Origin: Phytophthora colocasiae
Lineage: Eukaryota > Oomycota > Peronosporomycetes > Peronosporales > Peronosporaceae
NCBI GenBank assembly: GCA_018806915.1
Contig: JAGKQI010000102.1
Location: forward strand, 1,364,001 to 1,428,000
Length of the DNA stretch: 64,000 bases
Reading direction: 5' to 3'
A program made the translations under genes and the position numbers. This document shows, in pieces, positions 9,359 through 21,312 of the stretch. The stretch's first letter is position 1; each line of letters begins with the position of its first letter. Under the pieces are notes generated by a model that was given only the letters and a program-made list of their open reading frames with translations, made no database searches and was not told the DNA's origin.

Positions 9359-12300
9359 ATCGATTTTCAAAACAAGTTCACGCAATTTCTTGATCTCAAG
9401 TGTCGATCCGATGCCATTCTTGAGTAGGTTGGCGAATTGGATCTTGGAGTACATCGTCTGCAGTTCAAGAAAATACGGTTAGCTGGCGAATAATAGGATA
9501 GAGCAATTAAACACACCTTGTTCTCTTGAACCCATTCCAAAAGTTCTTCTTCATCGTAGTAAAAGGCCTTGATGTAGTTACCCACGTACTCGCGTCCACG
9601 AGGAACCGTTCGTGAGCTGATGTGGTTGATTAGATCCAGTCCATTCTGGAGTGCGTGCAAATCGAGCAACATCAAGGCGCGGCCTTGAGGTGTAGGCTTG
9701 GGCACAGTTGAGAACGCCTGCAGAAGTGAATCCATGATGGTTTGCACCATTGCTGCCCAGATATTTTCTCTTGCATCCATCGGAATGGATCCATCCGCCA
9801 GAATCTGCAGCCCTCCCCACGCTTCTCCACACTTTTGCACCAAGATCACAATATACTCGTTGTGCTGGTCACTAATGTAGGGAATGTCCCACGACACTGC
9901 TGAAACGGAATCCAAAAGCGCCGGGACGTCGACAAGCTTCGTTGCGATCGTACTGTACAGGAAGCTACGGAGCTCTCGTGTTGTCGTGCGATTGCGTTCG
10001 TAGACTTCGTCCATCAGGCAGAGATAACGGTCAGGAAGATAGGACCGAGCCAGTTCTTCAATGGAATTCAACAGCCTGGATTGACCAACAATTGCCTCGC
10101 AAGCAATAGACCGCTCTGCCAACGCGTACAGGTTGGTTTCATCTGCATTTTCCACAGCAGACGGTGTCCGCGTTACCTTGCGTAGTGTAACTTTTCTTGA
10201 CATGGGCGAGTTCTGTTGTTGACCTGTCCTACCATTGTCGGGACTTGTGGCAGGGTAGATAAGAGCGGATGACTGAAGCAGTACTTCACCAGCATTAATT
10301 TCATCTGCAATGCGACAGATTCCAGAGCGTAGTCCATTCCACCGTGTTGCATCGTTCTTGATCAAACCCCCACCCTTGCCGTGGAGCAAAAGGCTGATGT
10401 CGTCGGCGGCGATAAAGTTGGTGAAAACTGCGTACAAATTAAACTCAAACAGATTGTTCAGCGATCTGAACACGTCCCAGGAAATGTGAGGAAGATGCTC
10501 CATCATTTTCAGATAGACACCGCAAAGCCTAGTAAGAAGTAGGAAACAAACGTTATCAGCCAGTTCTGTAAAATCATCACCTTCACCATGTATGCTTACC
10601 GGACAAACCCTGCAAGACCAGAGGAAGTCAACACAAACTCAGACTCATTCGGATCCATAACAGGAAGCGCTTGGTTGTCTTCAACTTGTGGAGACATCCT
10701 ATCACCGTAACTGCCGTCTTTTGTTTCATGATGGAAGCGGATGCCTTGTTTCATAGATAACCACTCCATCGAGTTGGAGACGTTAAACGGATTTCCGTCT
10801 TTGTGAAACGATGGGAACACCGTTCTGGAATAAATAGGGTTAACAACAAGGTCCTTCCGAACCTTGCGCTCAAAGAAGTATCCGCTCCGCTTTTCAATCA
10901 ACTTGAGGAGTCCTGCATTATCATCACCATCAGTGGTTGATGCAGTCACGCGGAGCCAATTTTCCGTATCCAGAAGCATTCGCGCCAACTCGATATTGTC
11001 ATCATGAAAGGTATGCAAGTACTGCTCGCATTTAACCCGAAGAACCGAACGAATCTTTGAAGACGGAACTCCTGTGAACTCCTCCCCGATTTCAGTAAAT
11101 GTTGTTGTCGCAAGTGAAAGCGTGATAATGTGCTCCATTTTGTAACCTGTTAGTTCACAACGCCCCAATAATTGTCAGCAACCTCAAGCAATCTTCATTT
11201 CCAGAACCTGACACTTACCATAGGTCATATCCAACTTCTCAATCATCTCCAACACGCTTTTCTGAATACCTTCCCACACAATTTTTCGGTACCGTAGCAA
11301 GGTCATGCCAGTATCGCAGAGCACTTGGTCATATAATGATCTTGGTGAAGCAGCATGGCCGAGGGTTCCGTTTCGCGGACGATCTGCTCCCTTCAGCCTG
11401 TCACTCCCATGGCCATGCCTAGAGTGGGAGTGATGGTATCCCTTTTCAACATCTTCTTCTTCGCTATCATCATCGTCGTCGTCATCATCGTCATCAATTC
11501 CACAGCGGTGGAGGTACGCAACATCGTCGTTGAGTGGGTTAAATGGATCTCGATGCCACTGCACCAAAAGGTAGTACGTATGCATCAGATCTGTGAGGTG
11601 TTCATAGCCTCGCTTTATGTTCTCGACTGTTTGGGATGAAGGTGTTAGCGTTACATCCGCTGGCTCTCCGTTCTTGTTGCAGTTATTGTCTTCAATAGGA
11701 ACACTCTTTTTCCCTTGCTTGAGTTTCTTCGGCGACACCGCATCAAATACTCGGCGCATAAATTCAGAAGTCATATCATCAATGGAGCGCACGATGATCT
11801 CCGGGATCTTAGACAGCACATCGTTCAATGTGTACGATGAAAACTCGAAACCGAGATTTTCGGAATGATCCGCGAGTGTGATATATGCTTGCAGTAACTC
11901 CTTGTACTCGAGGGGGTCAAAACACCCTGCGACTTTCCGCAAGGACTAAACATCATCACGATAAATATGGTGAGTGACATATTTCACATAATCGAATCAC
12001 AATGTACCTGGTCGAATTGCATTCGCAGTGTTGGAATAAAATCTTGCATCCGAAGCCGAATTTCATCCAATATGGTGAGGCCCTGCATCTCCTCGCGAGC
12101 TAGTCCTTTCCGAAGACCAACGCAGATGTCCACCTACAATCGAATTTGTTCCACCATGTCAAAGTCAGCTGATCAACAGATTTAGCTGCATTTTGCAACA
12201 GCCAGCGGTACTTACTGCAGTAATAAACCGGTGTTCATGAAGAGCAGCATTCATCTTTTCTTCCTCATCGAAGAAGTGGACGATCTGCGAGCCTAAGGTC

Positions 12301-13231
12301 ACGATCTAACAATCCCATAGTAACTATAAGAACGCGCAATACACACGGCATGCATGGTAGTTACCTCGCACACGCGATCGCGGTTCCGCTTCATTTTCAC
12401 GATTTCCAACGAACTGAACAGCAGAATGTAATCACCTCACCACATCAGCACCAAGTCGTCGAAAATATCAGCAAAATGTAAAATACCTCATAATTAAGTC
12501 ATGTTTCGCTGTTGCAAGGAGGCGGCGTCCGTTCTTGACATGGATCTGTGCCCGTACCAAGTCGAGATCCACTTCCTGCACAACCTTCATGCCCTGGATC
12601 AACGAGTTGTAATTCGCGCGTACATCGTCCTGAAGTTTCGTCAGAATGACGTCCTTGGCTACATCAACAGCGCTAATTTCAGTGCGCATGAATACATTCA
12701 GCTCGTTCTTTTTCTCCGGGAGATTTTCCTGTCATCAACAAGCTCCTTTAGTACCCGTCCGTACCAAAATCAAACAAAACCGGTGTTGTACCAGCATGTG
12801 CGCAACTGGATCAAAGTTTTCTGTAAAGTATCGAGCGTCTAGTGCCTCCAGAACTTCCTCATTGGGTTGTGGGACAAGCACCGACATGGCCCTAGCCGTC
12901 TAAGAACACCAATATTACTGTGACCACAAAACATCAAACACTAGTCATACAATCATTTGTAAAATACCCTTGGTGTCGGCAGAAAGTCGGGCGATAGTAG
13001 AGTCGTGTCCGCGTCTGAGCTGTTGGGTGAACTGTCACCGTCATTACGCGGACTCTTCTTGAGCAGAGGAAACATATTGCGCGGCAGCCTGGCCATCCAT
13101 TTCTGGTCTTTAAGCGAAGCCAACATCGGCAACTCGTCCATCATGTCGCGAAGGTCCAGCGAGCGCTTGGGTTTGCTGGGAGATGGCGCCGCAGCGGCCA
13201 CCGTCACGGACAGCGGCGGCTCCAGTTCCAT
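9344..13231 (-). CDS. VPS50: VPS50 / syndetin (CCDC132), EARP tethering complex subunit
   Basis: Ten exons on the minus strand, from 5' to 3': 13231-12968, 12899-12792, 12728-12487, 12413-12365, 12305-12216, 12133-12008, 11945-11219, 11146-10600, 10528-9517 and 9457-9344. The summed length (3279 nt, 1092 aa) is exactly in frame. The N-terminal half has the Vps54/Vps50-type coiled coil (ENLPEKKNEL, then DLDLVRAQIHVKNGRRLL). The C-terminal half ends REYVGNYIKAFYYDEEELLEW and NLLKNGIGSTLE, a good syndetin match. Syndetin replaces VPS54 in the endosome-recycling EARP complex. The middle carries an acidic insert with about ten consecutive Asp followed by a His-rich stretch. The exon 2/3 donor (GTACAA) is the least certain. 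Confidence 0.85.
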
Positions 13232-13345
13232 GGATTTTGAGTCTCTGTGTCATAGATTTCTTTACTGTACCTGTATTATGGTACATGTAGCCATTTAGTA
13301 TTTAACCCCGTTGGGTCACTCTTTGAACAAGCACCAGAGAAAGCG
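13232..13345. promoter_or_regulatory. Compact divergent promoter (VPS50 / PP5)
   Basis: Only 114 bp separate the two start codons. GTCACTCTTTGAAC lies about 25 nt before the PP5 ATG and is a loose initiator-like match. The region must serve both genes. Confidence 0.4.
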
Positions 13346-15026
13346 ATGGCCAACATCACCGTGACGGAAGGCGCGCCCCACGCCGAGACGCGCGCACGTG
13401 CTGACGGGTTTAAAGCGCAAGGCAATGAGGCACTGACGCACTTCAAGTTCGCGACGGCCGTCGAGTTCTACACCAAAGCTATCGAGCTGGTACCCACTGC
13501 GATCTTTTACGCCAACCGCGCGGCCGCACACGTCAAGAGCGAGAGCTACGGACTCGCCATCGATGACGCTTCTGCTGCTATTGAACTTGATCCAAGTTAT
13601 GTTAAAGGTTAGCTATGACACATTTACACTTACTATTGTTTAGATGTTGTTGAAATCTAATGTGTGTGTTGTGTTGTCAGCTTATTACCGCCGCGGATCG
13701 GCGCAGCTGGCACTGGGCCATCACAAGAAGGCGGTGAAGGACTTCCGTCTTGTGGTACGCATGAAGCCGCAGGATCGCGATGCGCGTGCGAAACTCAAGC
13801 TCTGTGAGAAGATCATCAAGGAGGCTGCCTTCGCGACCGCCATCCAGTCCGAGCGCAACCTGCCGCTCTCAGAGACGATCGACGTCGATTCTTTGGTGGT
13901 GGATCCATCCTATGATGGCCCGCGGCTCCCTGACGACGCGACGCAGACCAAACCTGACTTTATTGTGGCCCTCATGGACCGCTTCAAGCGCGGCAAGTTG
14001 CTGCACCGGAAGTTTGTCATCCAGATCTTGCTGAAACTCAAGGAAATGCTATGTGCTCTGCCGTCCCTGCTTCGTATTTCACTTCCATCTGACAACGCGG
14101 ATGCGCACTTTACCGTGTGCGGTGACACACACGGCCAGTTCTACGACGTGTGCAACATCTTCTCCCTGAACGGGCTGCCGAGCGAAACCAACCCGTACTT
14201 ATTCAATGGCGACTTTGTCGACCGAGGATCATTCTCGTTTGAAGTTGTCATGACGCTCTTCGCAATGAAGCTTGTGTACCCGCAGCACGTGCACTTGCTG
14301 CGTGGAAACCACGAGTCCAAGAATATGAACAAGATCTACGGCTTTGAGGGAGAGGTGAAGCACAAGTATGACGAGACAGTCATGCAACTCTTCACGGAGG
14401 TGTTCAACTGGCTGCCTCTTGCGGCAGTGATTGAGAACAAGGTGTTGGTTGTGCACGGTGGGCTCTTCAGTGATGAAAATGTGACGCTTGCCGATATTGA
14501 AAAGATCGACCGCAACCGAGAGCCCCCTGAGAGCGGTTTGATGAGTGATCTCATGTGGAGTGACCCCCAACCTTTCCCAGGTCGTGGTCCAAGCAAGCGT
14601 GGCATTGGTCTTTCTTTCGGTCCTGATGTCACGAAATCATTCTTGGAGCAGAACAATCTGGGTAAGGCTTGCTGTCTGACAACCTGTACCAATTATTATC
14701 TAACCTGTTTTGCTTGGTAAAAAAAGATCTGTTGGTCCGTTCGCACGAAGTCAAGGACGATGGCTACTTAGTAGAACACGATGGAAAGTGCATCACTGTC
14801 TTCAGTGCACCTAACTATTGCGACCAAATGGGCAACAAGGGCGCCTTCATTCGCTTCGAGCAGGACATGAAGCCCCGATTCACGCAATTCGTTGCGGTGG
14901 TATGTTATTTTATAAACATTTTATACTTTGTGCCGATGTTTGCTAACTATTTTTCTTCTTCTGTAGGAGCACCCACCCATTCGACCGATGGCATATGCCG
15001 GTAACATGGGAGGTATGTTTGGCTAG
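13346..15026 (+). CDS. PPP5C: Serine/threonine protein phosphatase 5 (TPR-PPP)
   Basis: Four exons, 13346-13607, 13681-14661, 14727-14899 and 14967-15026, give 491 aa, the usual PP5 length. Three TPR repeats fill the N-terminus (from [18 protein letters not shown] to about residue 125); in PP5 they bind Hsp90 and autoinhibit the enzyme. The PPP catalytic domain shows GDTHGQF, GDFVDRG, LRGNHES and HGGLF, the metal-binding and catalytic motifs. [15 protein letters not shown] follows in exon 3. The ending [12 protein letters not shown] is typical of the autoinhibitory C-terminal helix. It acts in cytosol and nucleus in chaperone and stress signalling. Confidence 0.95.
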
Positions 15027-15163
15027 ACTCACGCAAGTGTAGGCAAGTGTCTAGATAGGAGGAAACGCGACGAGCAATTCAATACTATACTCCGTTTGTA
15101 CGTGAATTGATCAAAATTTGACCACGGACATTTAATGTCCTTGTTCTAAATCGCCAGTGCTCA

Positions 15164-18100
15164 TTAACAGAATAAACGATTCATCAAGATGCTAGCGTTT
15201 TCTCGGCACGACTGAGTTGGACCACCGAGACGTGACAGGTGGCCCTGATAGAATCGCTCAACAGCGCCTGACTCAAATCTGGAGAAACGCGAACTCGGCG
15301 GTGCACACGGATCCCAGCTGGCTAATGCTGCAATTGTACAGAAAACTTCGTCACCATTCAACTGCACCAGTGCTGCAAAGAGTGTATAGGTTTGCTCCAC
15401 AATTTCCTGCGGTGCAGCACGGCTCAAGTATTTGCTGCAGGCGTGTGTGATTTCAGGAACGAGTTGGGTCACCGTCTCCGATCGCTGGCAAACCATGGTT
15501 AGACACGATAGAATTGCCAGCAGTTGGCGAATTCCTTGCGTTTTCCGACCCCCGCTCACAGCACTAAGCTCATTTTCAGAAAGCGTTTCAGTCTCGATAC
15601 TTGGCTCAAATGTCTGCATATTGGATTCATCTTTTGGCTTCGACAGCAACAGCATCGAGCGAGTGAGCTGTGAAGCTTTGGAATCGGCACCGAAACTGAT
15701 AGATTGGATTTGAGATCGCAAAATCGGCCACACAGTTTCCACAAAACGGTCGCCAACAAAATCACCTGCAGTTTCTGCAAGCGTAGTGATCACATGAACG
15801 GTGGCAGTCACAATGGCACGGTTCTCCACACGCAGTCTAGGTAGCAATTCGGGCCAAATCCGAGCGACGAGAGGCAGTAGCTGCTTTTGGTGATATGAGA
15901 GAAACTGCACACCCTCATCGATCAACGATAGTACTAGGCAACTCGCAACAGGATCCGAGTCGACCAAGAAATAACCACACCTGTCCATGATATCAATTAC
16001 CAGTGTTCGGTACCCTGACGCTTCCTCGTTCTTGTCAGGATCGTCGCCCTGGCTGTCAGGTTGGATTTCATCATATTCAAGCGGCATAGCACCTTTCACA
16101 TCTGGCATCTCTTCAGGAGTTGAGGGCTTTTCTTCTTCTTCTTTTCCTTCTTCAGCCCCGTTCTCAACATCAATAGTATCTATGCCACCACTCTCCAAAA
16201 TCTTCATCTCGTGAATGAAGTTATCTAGAAGTGAGGAAGAAGTTGCTGACTTCTTTGCTTCATCAGTTCCAATTGTCGATACGTCCTCATCAATCCTAGA
16301 TTCTTTGAAATCATTGGCAATGCTGCCAAGGAGCGCCTTGAGTGCACGCAGTAGGCCGTCGATATGAGGAGAATCCTGATGCAAGTCCACACTACGAAGA
16401 AGCGACGATGCTACCTCATCCACAAGCGGCAAAGACGCCAATCGAGTGTGCCTCAGGAGTGCTTCAACAACGAATGCAGTCATTGGGTATTCATCTAGCT
16501 GCTCGAGCCGAGAGCATAGCGAATCCACGAAGTAGTCCATATTAGCCTCAAAAAGAGCCTCCAGGGATTCATAGCCTGTAAAAAAATAAACCTTTTCCAG
16601 CGCAGCCAAAGCTGCACGCTCCACTTCAATACTATGCGAACCCAATTGTTCCACCAGCGGATATAACACGTGTAGAAGGAAAACTTTGAACTCTGCACCA
16701 AGAATTTCTGCACACACGCCAACGCACTCCACCATAAGAGCACGCTGGGATACAAGTAATCTGCTGGAGCCACGGCTCAATGGCGATTTGTGCTCCTCCC
16801 AAGCATCCAGCGCCAAAAGGTCGTCTAGAATACGGCCAACGAGATGAATATCCAAAGGTTCGAGAACAAGGAGAGTGGTGCTTTCTTGGCTTGGACAATG
16901 TGCTCGAAGGAGCTCATTCAAAACGAGGACGATCTCAGCGTTCCCACTAGCTGCAGAATTCGTCTCAGATAAAAGCATGAATGCGCAGTCAATGAACCCT
17001 GCTGGAGTTGTGATGGCACCGACTTCACGTAGCATCAACAACACCTCCCGAACTGAGGCCTCCTCGTTGAAGAAGCTCAATCGCTTTTGAAATTGTGAAA
17101 TCACGACATTTGCTGTGGTGACACCGTCGCTTTCGTCCGGCTTTGGTAGATTTGGGAGCGTTCGATGAACTACTAACTCAATGTCGAGTGCGGCAAACGA
17201 TACCACTCGACAAAGAGAGGTATAAATATTCTCCATGGCAGCATCCAAATACGTAGTGAGGCTTGATCCAAGAAATGATAAGTATCCGCGAAGTGTGCGG
17301 ACAAGATGCACTTTTGTTGCCTCATGCTCGGTAGCTACCTTCAAAACAAGCGTAGAAAGTAGCATTTGGAAACGATCTGCCATCTCGGGAAGCACCTGCA
17401 GGCGTTCTTCAGAAGACAGTATCGAGGCCTGAAGTTTCTGGAGTATCTTGCTTGCTTCTTGAGCAACCTCCGTAATAGCATCGCCGTGTAGAACCAGAAG
17501 TTCATCATAGCATCGAAATAACGATATACGGAGAGCTCGCCGACACTGTAGCATCACTGTACCACAAAGTTGCGCAAGGGCACGTCGAACTCGCCAAGAA
17601 GAACGCGGGAGACCTGTACTGGGACCAGCAGCAACGGCCGTGACACTGGCAGCGAACATTCGAGAGAACAACAAATCCAGGTTAATAGCTGTCGTCTCAA
17701 GCCATTTCTCGCTTTCCCTTGGTGAAGATTCATCGCTGCTTCCTTTCGTTTCAGCCGCTTGCCGAATCGCTTCGATAGTAAAGCGTTCTTTATGCCGTCC
17801 TTCCTCGTCTCCTGGCAAACAATCATCACCGATGCACATATTCAAAGCCGTCGCTAAGCATTCCAATGCGGCGACAATCACCTTCGACGTCTGTTGCGGA
17901 GCGTTTGCACTCTTCCATAAGCCAGCAGCAACACCAGGCAAATATTGCCGCAGTGTGTTTGGGTCATGAATATAGACCAATACACACTTCAGCACTTCAA
18001 CAGCTTGTAGTGCAGCCTCACGACAGCGATCCCGCTGCGCCACATGAAGGAGTGATGCCACCACGTACGCGAAGAAATGCTGCTGGTCCATTTGAAGCAG

Positions 18101-18631
18101 CAACTCTTGGTTCGGCTCTTCCTCCTGCAAAATCTCCCGTAAGCTTTCTAGTACAGCCAGTCTTAGCTCCTCAGGCTGCGAAGCAATTGTCAAACTACCG
18201 GGACCGTCTTCACCACTATCTCCAGCCTCTGGTGGTGGTGGCAGATACAGTACACAACTCTGGACGAAGCTTAGTCGGCGCTGGGTTTTCCCTGGGTTAT
18301 CTCCTCTCATTCGAGCCTTGGAGCGTCTTAGCACGCGCGTAAACACTTTGAATGACTTCTCTTGTAGTGGCACAGACAACGAGTTAAGAATGAACGCGCC
18401 CAAAAGCTTGTGAAGTGAAAGCAACACGAGATCATCCATGGCAGCGAACCCAACAAGTGGATCATCTACTGCGCGCTTCTCAGAGAGATCCACACCGTCA
18501 TACAGCAATATCAAGTCTGACATGACATCTTTCAGCTCTTCACAATAAGCAGCACTCGGATGGAGCTGCATGAAGTGTGACAGACGCGTACACAGCTCCA
18601 CATACGTCGCCACATCCGCCATCCTTGTCAT
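15164..18631 (-). CDS. TTI1: TELO2-interacting protein 1 (TTI1)-like HEAT-repeat protein
   Basis: A single open frame of 1155 aa. The sequence is almost entirely amphipathic helices typical of HEAT repeats. TTI1-like blocks include LQEKSFKVFTRVLRR near residue 90, an LREILQ..LLHVAQ block, LLHVLYPLVEQLGS in the middle and QLLAILSCLTMVCQRSE near the C-terminus. An acidic low-complexity insert (EEGKEEEEKPSTPEEMP) lies at about residue 830. TTI1 works with TELO2 and TTI2 to mature PIKK kinases such as TOR and ATM. The assignment rests on overall pattern rather than a signature motif, so another HEAT protein is possible. An alternative start lies three codons in. It diverges from COG4. Confidence 0.62.
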   Translation of the reverse strand: MTRMADVATYVELCTRLSHFMQLHPSAAYCEELKDVMSDLILLYDGVDLSEKRAVDDPLVGFAAMDDLVLLSLHKLLGAFILNSLSVPLQEKSFKVFTRVLRRSKARMRGDNPGKTQRRLSFVQSCVLYLPPPPEAGDSGEDGPGSLTIASQPEELRLAVLESLREILQEEEPNQELLLQMDQQHFFAYVVASLLHVAQRDRCREAALQAVEVLKCVLVYIHDPNTLRQYLPGVAAGLWKSANAPQQTSKVIVAALECLATALNMCIGDDCLPGDEEGRHKERFTIEAIRQAAETKGSSDESSPRESEKWLETTAINLDLLFSRMFAASVTAVAAGPSTGLPRSSWRVRRALAQLCGTVMLQCRRALRISLFRCYDELLVLHGDAITEVAQEASKILQKLQASILSSEERLQVLPEMADRFQMLLSTLVLKVATEHEATKVHLVRTLRGYLSFLGSSLTTYLDAAMENIYTSLCRVVSFAALDIELVVHRTLPNLPKPDESDGVTTANVVISQFQKRLSFFNEEASVREVLLMLREVGAITTPAGFIDCAFMLLSETNSAASGNAEIVLVLNELLRAHCPSQESTTLLVLEPLDIHLVGRILDDLLALDAWEEHKSPLSRGSSRLLVSQRALMVECVGVCAEILGAEFKVFLLHVLYPLVEQLGSHSIEVERAALAALEKVYFFTGYESLEALFEANMDYFVDSLCSRLEQLDEYPMTAFVVEALLRHTRLASLPLVDEVASSLLRSVDLHQDSPHIDGLLRALKALLGSIANDFKESRIDEDVSTIGTDEAKKSATSSSLLDNFIHEMKILESGGIDTIDVENGAEEGKEEEEKPSTPEEMPDVKGAMPLEYDEIQPDSQGDDPDKNEEASGYRTLVIDIMDRCGYFLVDSDPVASCLVLSLIDEGVQFLSYHQKQLLPLVARIWPELLPRLRVENRAIVTATVHVITTLAETAGDFVGDRFVETVWPILRSQIQSISFGADSKASQLTRSMLLLSKPKDESNMQTFEPSIETETLSENELSAVSGGRKTQGIRQLLAILSCLTMVCQRSETVTQLVPEITHACSKYLSRAAPQEIVEQTYTLFAALVQLNGDEVFCTIAALASWDPCAPPSSRFSRFESGAVERFYQGHLSRLGGPTQSCRENASILMNRLFC

Positions 18632-18702
18632 CAGTGCGGATTAGAGTGATGCTTTTGATTATGTGAACCACATAACTACTCTTCTATCAACAATCTGCAT
18701 CC

Positions 18703-21252
18703 ATGGGAGCTCCACGTCGGGCGAAGCTGGAGCAACATGATGCGCTCGTAGCGCAGCTCGCCGCGATTAAGCAGCGCCAGCAGTCGCTCCGTGAAGACTC
18801 TGTAGCGTTTGCCAAGGACCCCGAGGCTCCCGAGAAAGTGGCAGCTCAACGCTCGCTGCGTTCCCTGCGTCAGCTGACTCCAGATGTGACAGTACTATGT
18901 GCGCAAACCGGAGCCGTTGTGGAGCGCGTTGCCAATGCTAATGACGTAGCTGAGAAGATGACACGTGAGGTACGTCGACTGGATGTGATCCAGTCACGTC
19001 TGGGCGTGGCATTAGAACAGTCGGCACAGCTGCTGAGCCTGCGCAACGCCCTGGCAGGTATCCGACGCGCTATGCAGCAACAGAGGTATCCAGAGGCTGC
19101 TACCTTCCTACAGACGCTAAAGAATATTGAGAACCAAATGCCGCTGGACGTAGCGGATAAACTACGTGTTGATACTATTGAAAACGATCTAAAAGGTGTA
19201 ATTGAAGGCGCTTTTGACGAAGGATTACGAGCAGGAGACAGCCGCAAGATGCAGACGTACGCGCCACTGTTCCAAGTAGTTGGTAAAGAGTACGAAGAAC
19301 ATGGGTTGATGATGCTGCTGGAGCACGTGGAGAAGTCTCTGGAAGAAATGCTAAAGAGGGGTGGAGATCCTCGAATTGGAGTGTATAGTACGCAGGAACT
19401 CATCACGCACCTCGCTGAGGTGTTTAACCAGGTTGCACAAGAAGTGCAGCAACACGCGGGTTTGATGGCGCAGTGTTTTGGAAAAGTTCATGGCCCGAAT
19501 CGGTTTGTAGCCAAGCTGTATACACTGGGAGAACAGTCTTCGGTCGCCGTGCTGAACGCGTACATGGCGCAGCGCAGGTTTCACGAACGGATTGTAAAGG
19601 GTGAGCAACCTAGATCACCAAGTTCGACAGCTCCATTGTCACCGTCAAATCGAAGTGGTAGTAATCGGGGGATGCAGTCTGCCCCAGAAAGCCCTAGGGA
19701 TGATGGCGTTGCAGTCATGAACGAGCAGCTAAATGAAATGGCGCTGGTGATTCAGCACACACAGACATATGAGCGCTTCATGCGTTCGAGAGTGGCACCT
19801 GAAGACGATGACCCAGAAAATGGAGCCAATGAACCTGAAATTGACACACTAGCTGAGGGTGACAAAAATGCTGTCGTTCCTGTATTGCCACCGATCCAAG
19901 AAAGTGAGCTTGGGAAAACTGTCCAGGAGCTGGCTGGTTTTTACTGCTTCTTTGAGAATGCACTATTAAATCAAGCTGCCCAGAAAGCATTTCAATGGGA
20001 AGAGCTTCATTTCTCATCTGGCGATAGCAATTCGGAAGGTGGAGAAGTTGAAATGAACAGCAACGATGGACTTGTGTGCTTCCCTATATCATCGGCCATT
20101 GATGAAATATTTTACGTGGCACGTAACTCAGGGCTCCGTGCCTTGGCCACTGGCCATGTTGACTGCGCGGCTGGTGTTCTCAACATGATTAATACGGTGC
20201 TCCGTGATGTTGTTGGTGACACAATGCGAAGCCGTATCCGGCATATGACAACTTCCGCTAAGATGGACAGTGCAGCAGGAGGGGATACGGCAAGCTTGTT
20301 AGCTGCTTCCTCTGCTCAACTACGTGATCAGATGCAGCAGCAATTTGCCAAGTTCAGCAAGACTGTTGGACCGGTGGGTGGCGTTAACACTGGTGAAAAC
20401 TCCGGACAGACACCTGAGCAACGGAAGGAACACACTCCAGATGTCGTACTCAATAGCTTGGAGGTAACCTCAGGATACATTGCACAACTGAAAGGTGAAT
20501 TTGAGCACGAGCTGCCTGAGGCCTTCCCAGAGGTGCCATCGCACATTCTGACCTGCCTGAATGCCTTAGAAGATGCTTCAGCAGAGCTCAAGCAGCTACT
20601 CCTAGCGTCGCGGAAAAAACTCCTGAAGCTACTGGAACCCAAGATATCCAGCTATCTCAATAGTCTATTATCACCGTCGACGTCGTCGTCTTCTGCGGCT
20701 TCGGCATTGGCTGCATCTGCTACAGCTCTCTCGTCGTCCGGATCCTCGTCTTCGAGGCGCAACCCCGTCCAGTACGAACTTACAGAGGCTATGTTCACGT
20801 TCAACGAGGCCAACGACCCGTTCGCGCATGCGTTTGCTCGTGGGCTGCGTTCGTTACTGTCTGGGTTTCGTGGGAGTCTTTCGCGTAGCAACTACCACGC
20901 TATTGTGCAGGGGGTTGCTTTGTGTTCGGCTACTCTGTTGGAGTCATGGTTCCTCTCTAAGGCCCCACGCGTAAACCAACTTGGCGCCCTACAATTCGAC
21001 AAGGATATGCGTGTCATAGCCACATTCCTTAGCGGTGAAAGTGGTGCTGACGAAGAAGTACGTGAGGCTTTTGCAACTTTGACTCAACTTTCAGAGGTGT
21101 TAAATGTGGACACACCGCAAGACGTGTTGGATGTATACGGACGACGAAGACGCGGTGTGGCTTGGACACTACCAGCTGCTCGTGTCAAGGAGGTGCTCTC
21201 TCGTCGTGTGGAATTTGCCGACGCTTCTATCAACAAGCTAGTCTTGAAGTAG
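18703..21252 (+). CDS. COG4: Conserved oligomeric Golgi complex subunit 4
   Basis: Intronless, 849 aa. The N-terminal coiled coil contains the COG4 pattern NDVAEKMTREVRRLDVIQSR, followed by LRNALAGIRRAMQQQRYPEA. The central helical part has PLFQVVGKEYEEHGL and FVAKLYTLGEQ. Two low-complexity Ser/Ala stretches (about residues 300-330 and 655-690) look like linkers between helical bundles. The C-terminal part ends with FDKDMRVIATFLSG, typical of the CATCHR fold. COG4 tethers retrograde intra-Golgi vesicles and binds SNAREs. With VPS50 this is the second CATCHR tether subunit in the window. Confidence 0.88.
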   Translation: MGAPRRAKLEQHDALVAQLAAIKQRQQSLREDSVAFAKDPEAPEKVAAQRSLRSLRQLTPDVTVLCAQTGAVVERVANANDVAEKMTREVRRLDVIQSRLGVALEQSAQLLSLRNALAGIRRAMQQQRYPEAATFLQTLKNIENQMPLDVADKLRVDTIENDLKGVIEGAFDEGLRAGDSRKMQTYAPLFQVVGKEYEEHGLMMLLEHVEKSLEEMLKRGGDPRIGVYSTQELITHLAEVFNQVAQEVQQHAGLMAQCFGKVHGPNRFVAKLYTLGEQSSVAVLNAYMAQRRFHERIVKGEQPRSPSSTAPLSPSNRSGSNRGMQSAPESPRDDGVAVMNEQLNEMALVIQHTQTYERFMRSRVAPEDDDPENGANEPEIDTLAEGDKNAVVPVLPPIQESELGKTVQELAGFYCFFENALLNQAAQKAFQWEELHFSSGDSNSEGGEVEMNSNDGLVCFPISSAIDEIFYVARNSGLRALATGHVDCAAGVLNMINTVLRDVVGDTMRSRIRHMTTSAKMDSAAGGDTASLLAASSAQLRDQMQQQFAKFSKTVGPVGGVNTGENSGQTPEQRKEHTPDVVLNSLEVTSGYIAQLKGEFEHELPEAFPEVPSHILTCLNALEDASAELKQLLLASRKKLLKLLEPKISSYLNSLLSPSTSSSSAASALAASATALSSSGSSSSRRNPVQYELTEAMFTFNEANDPFAHAFARGLRSLLSGFRGSLSRSNYHAIVQGVALCSATLLESWFLSKAPRVNQLGALQFDKDMRVIATFLSGESGADEEVREAFATLTQLSEVLNVDTPQDVLDVYGRRRRGVAWTLPAARVKEVLSRRVEFADASINKLVLK

Positions 21253-21312
21253 GCACTGAAGCGATAATTTCACGGTACATGAGTATAAGGTTTGGATTTG
21301 TACATAAGGCTA

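Noticed and set aside
11355..11639. Plus-strand frame with an Ile/Val-rich stretch resembling a membrane segment
   Set aside because: It is the antisense of the poly-Asp insert of VPS50 (GAC/GAT repeats read as GTC/ATC).
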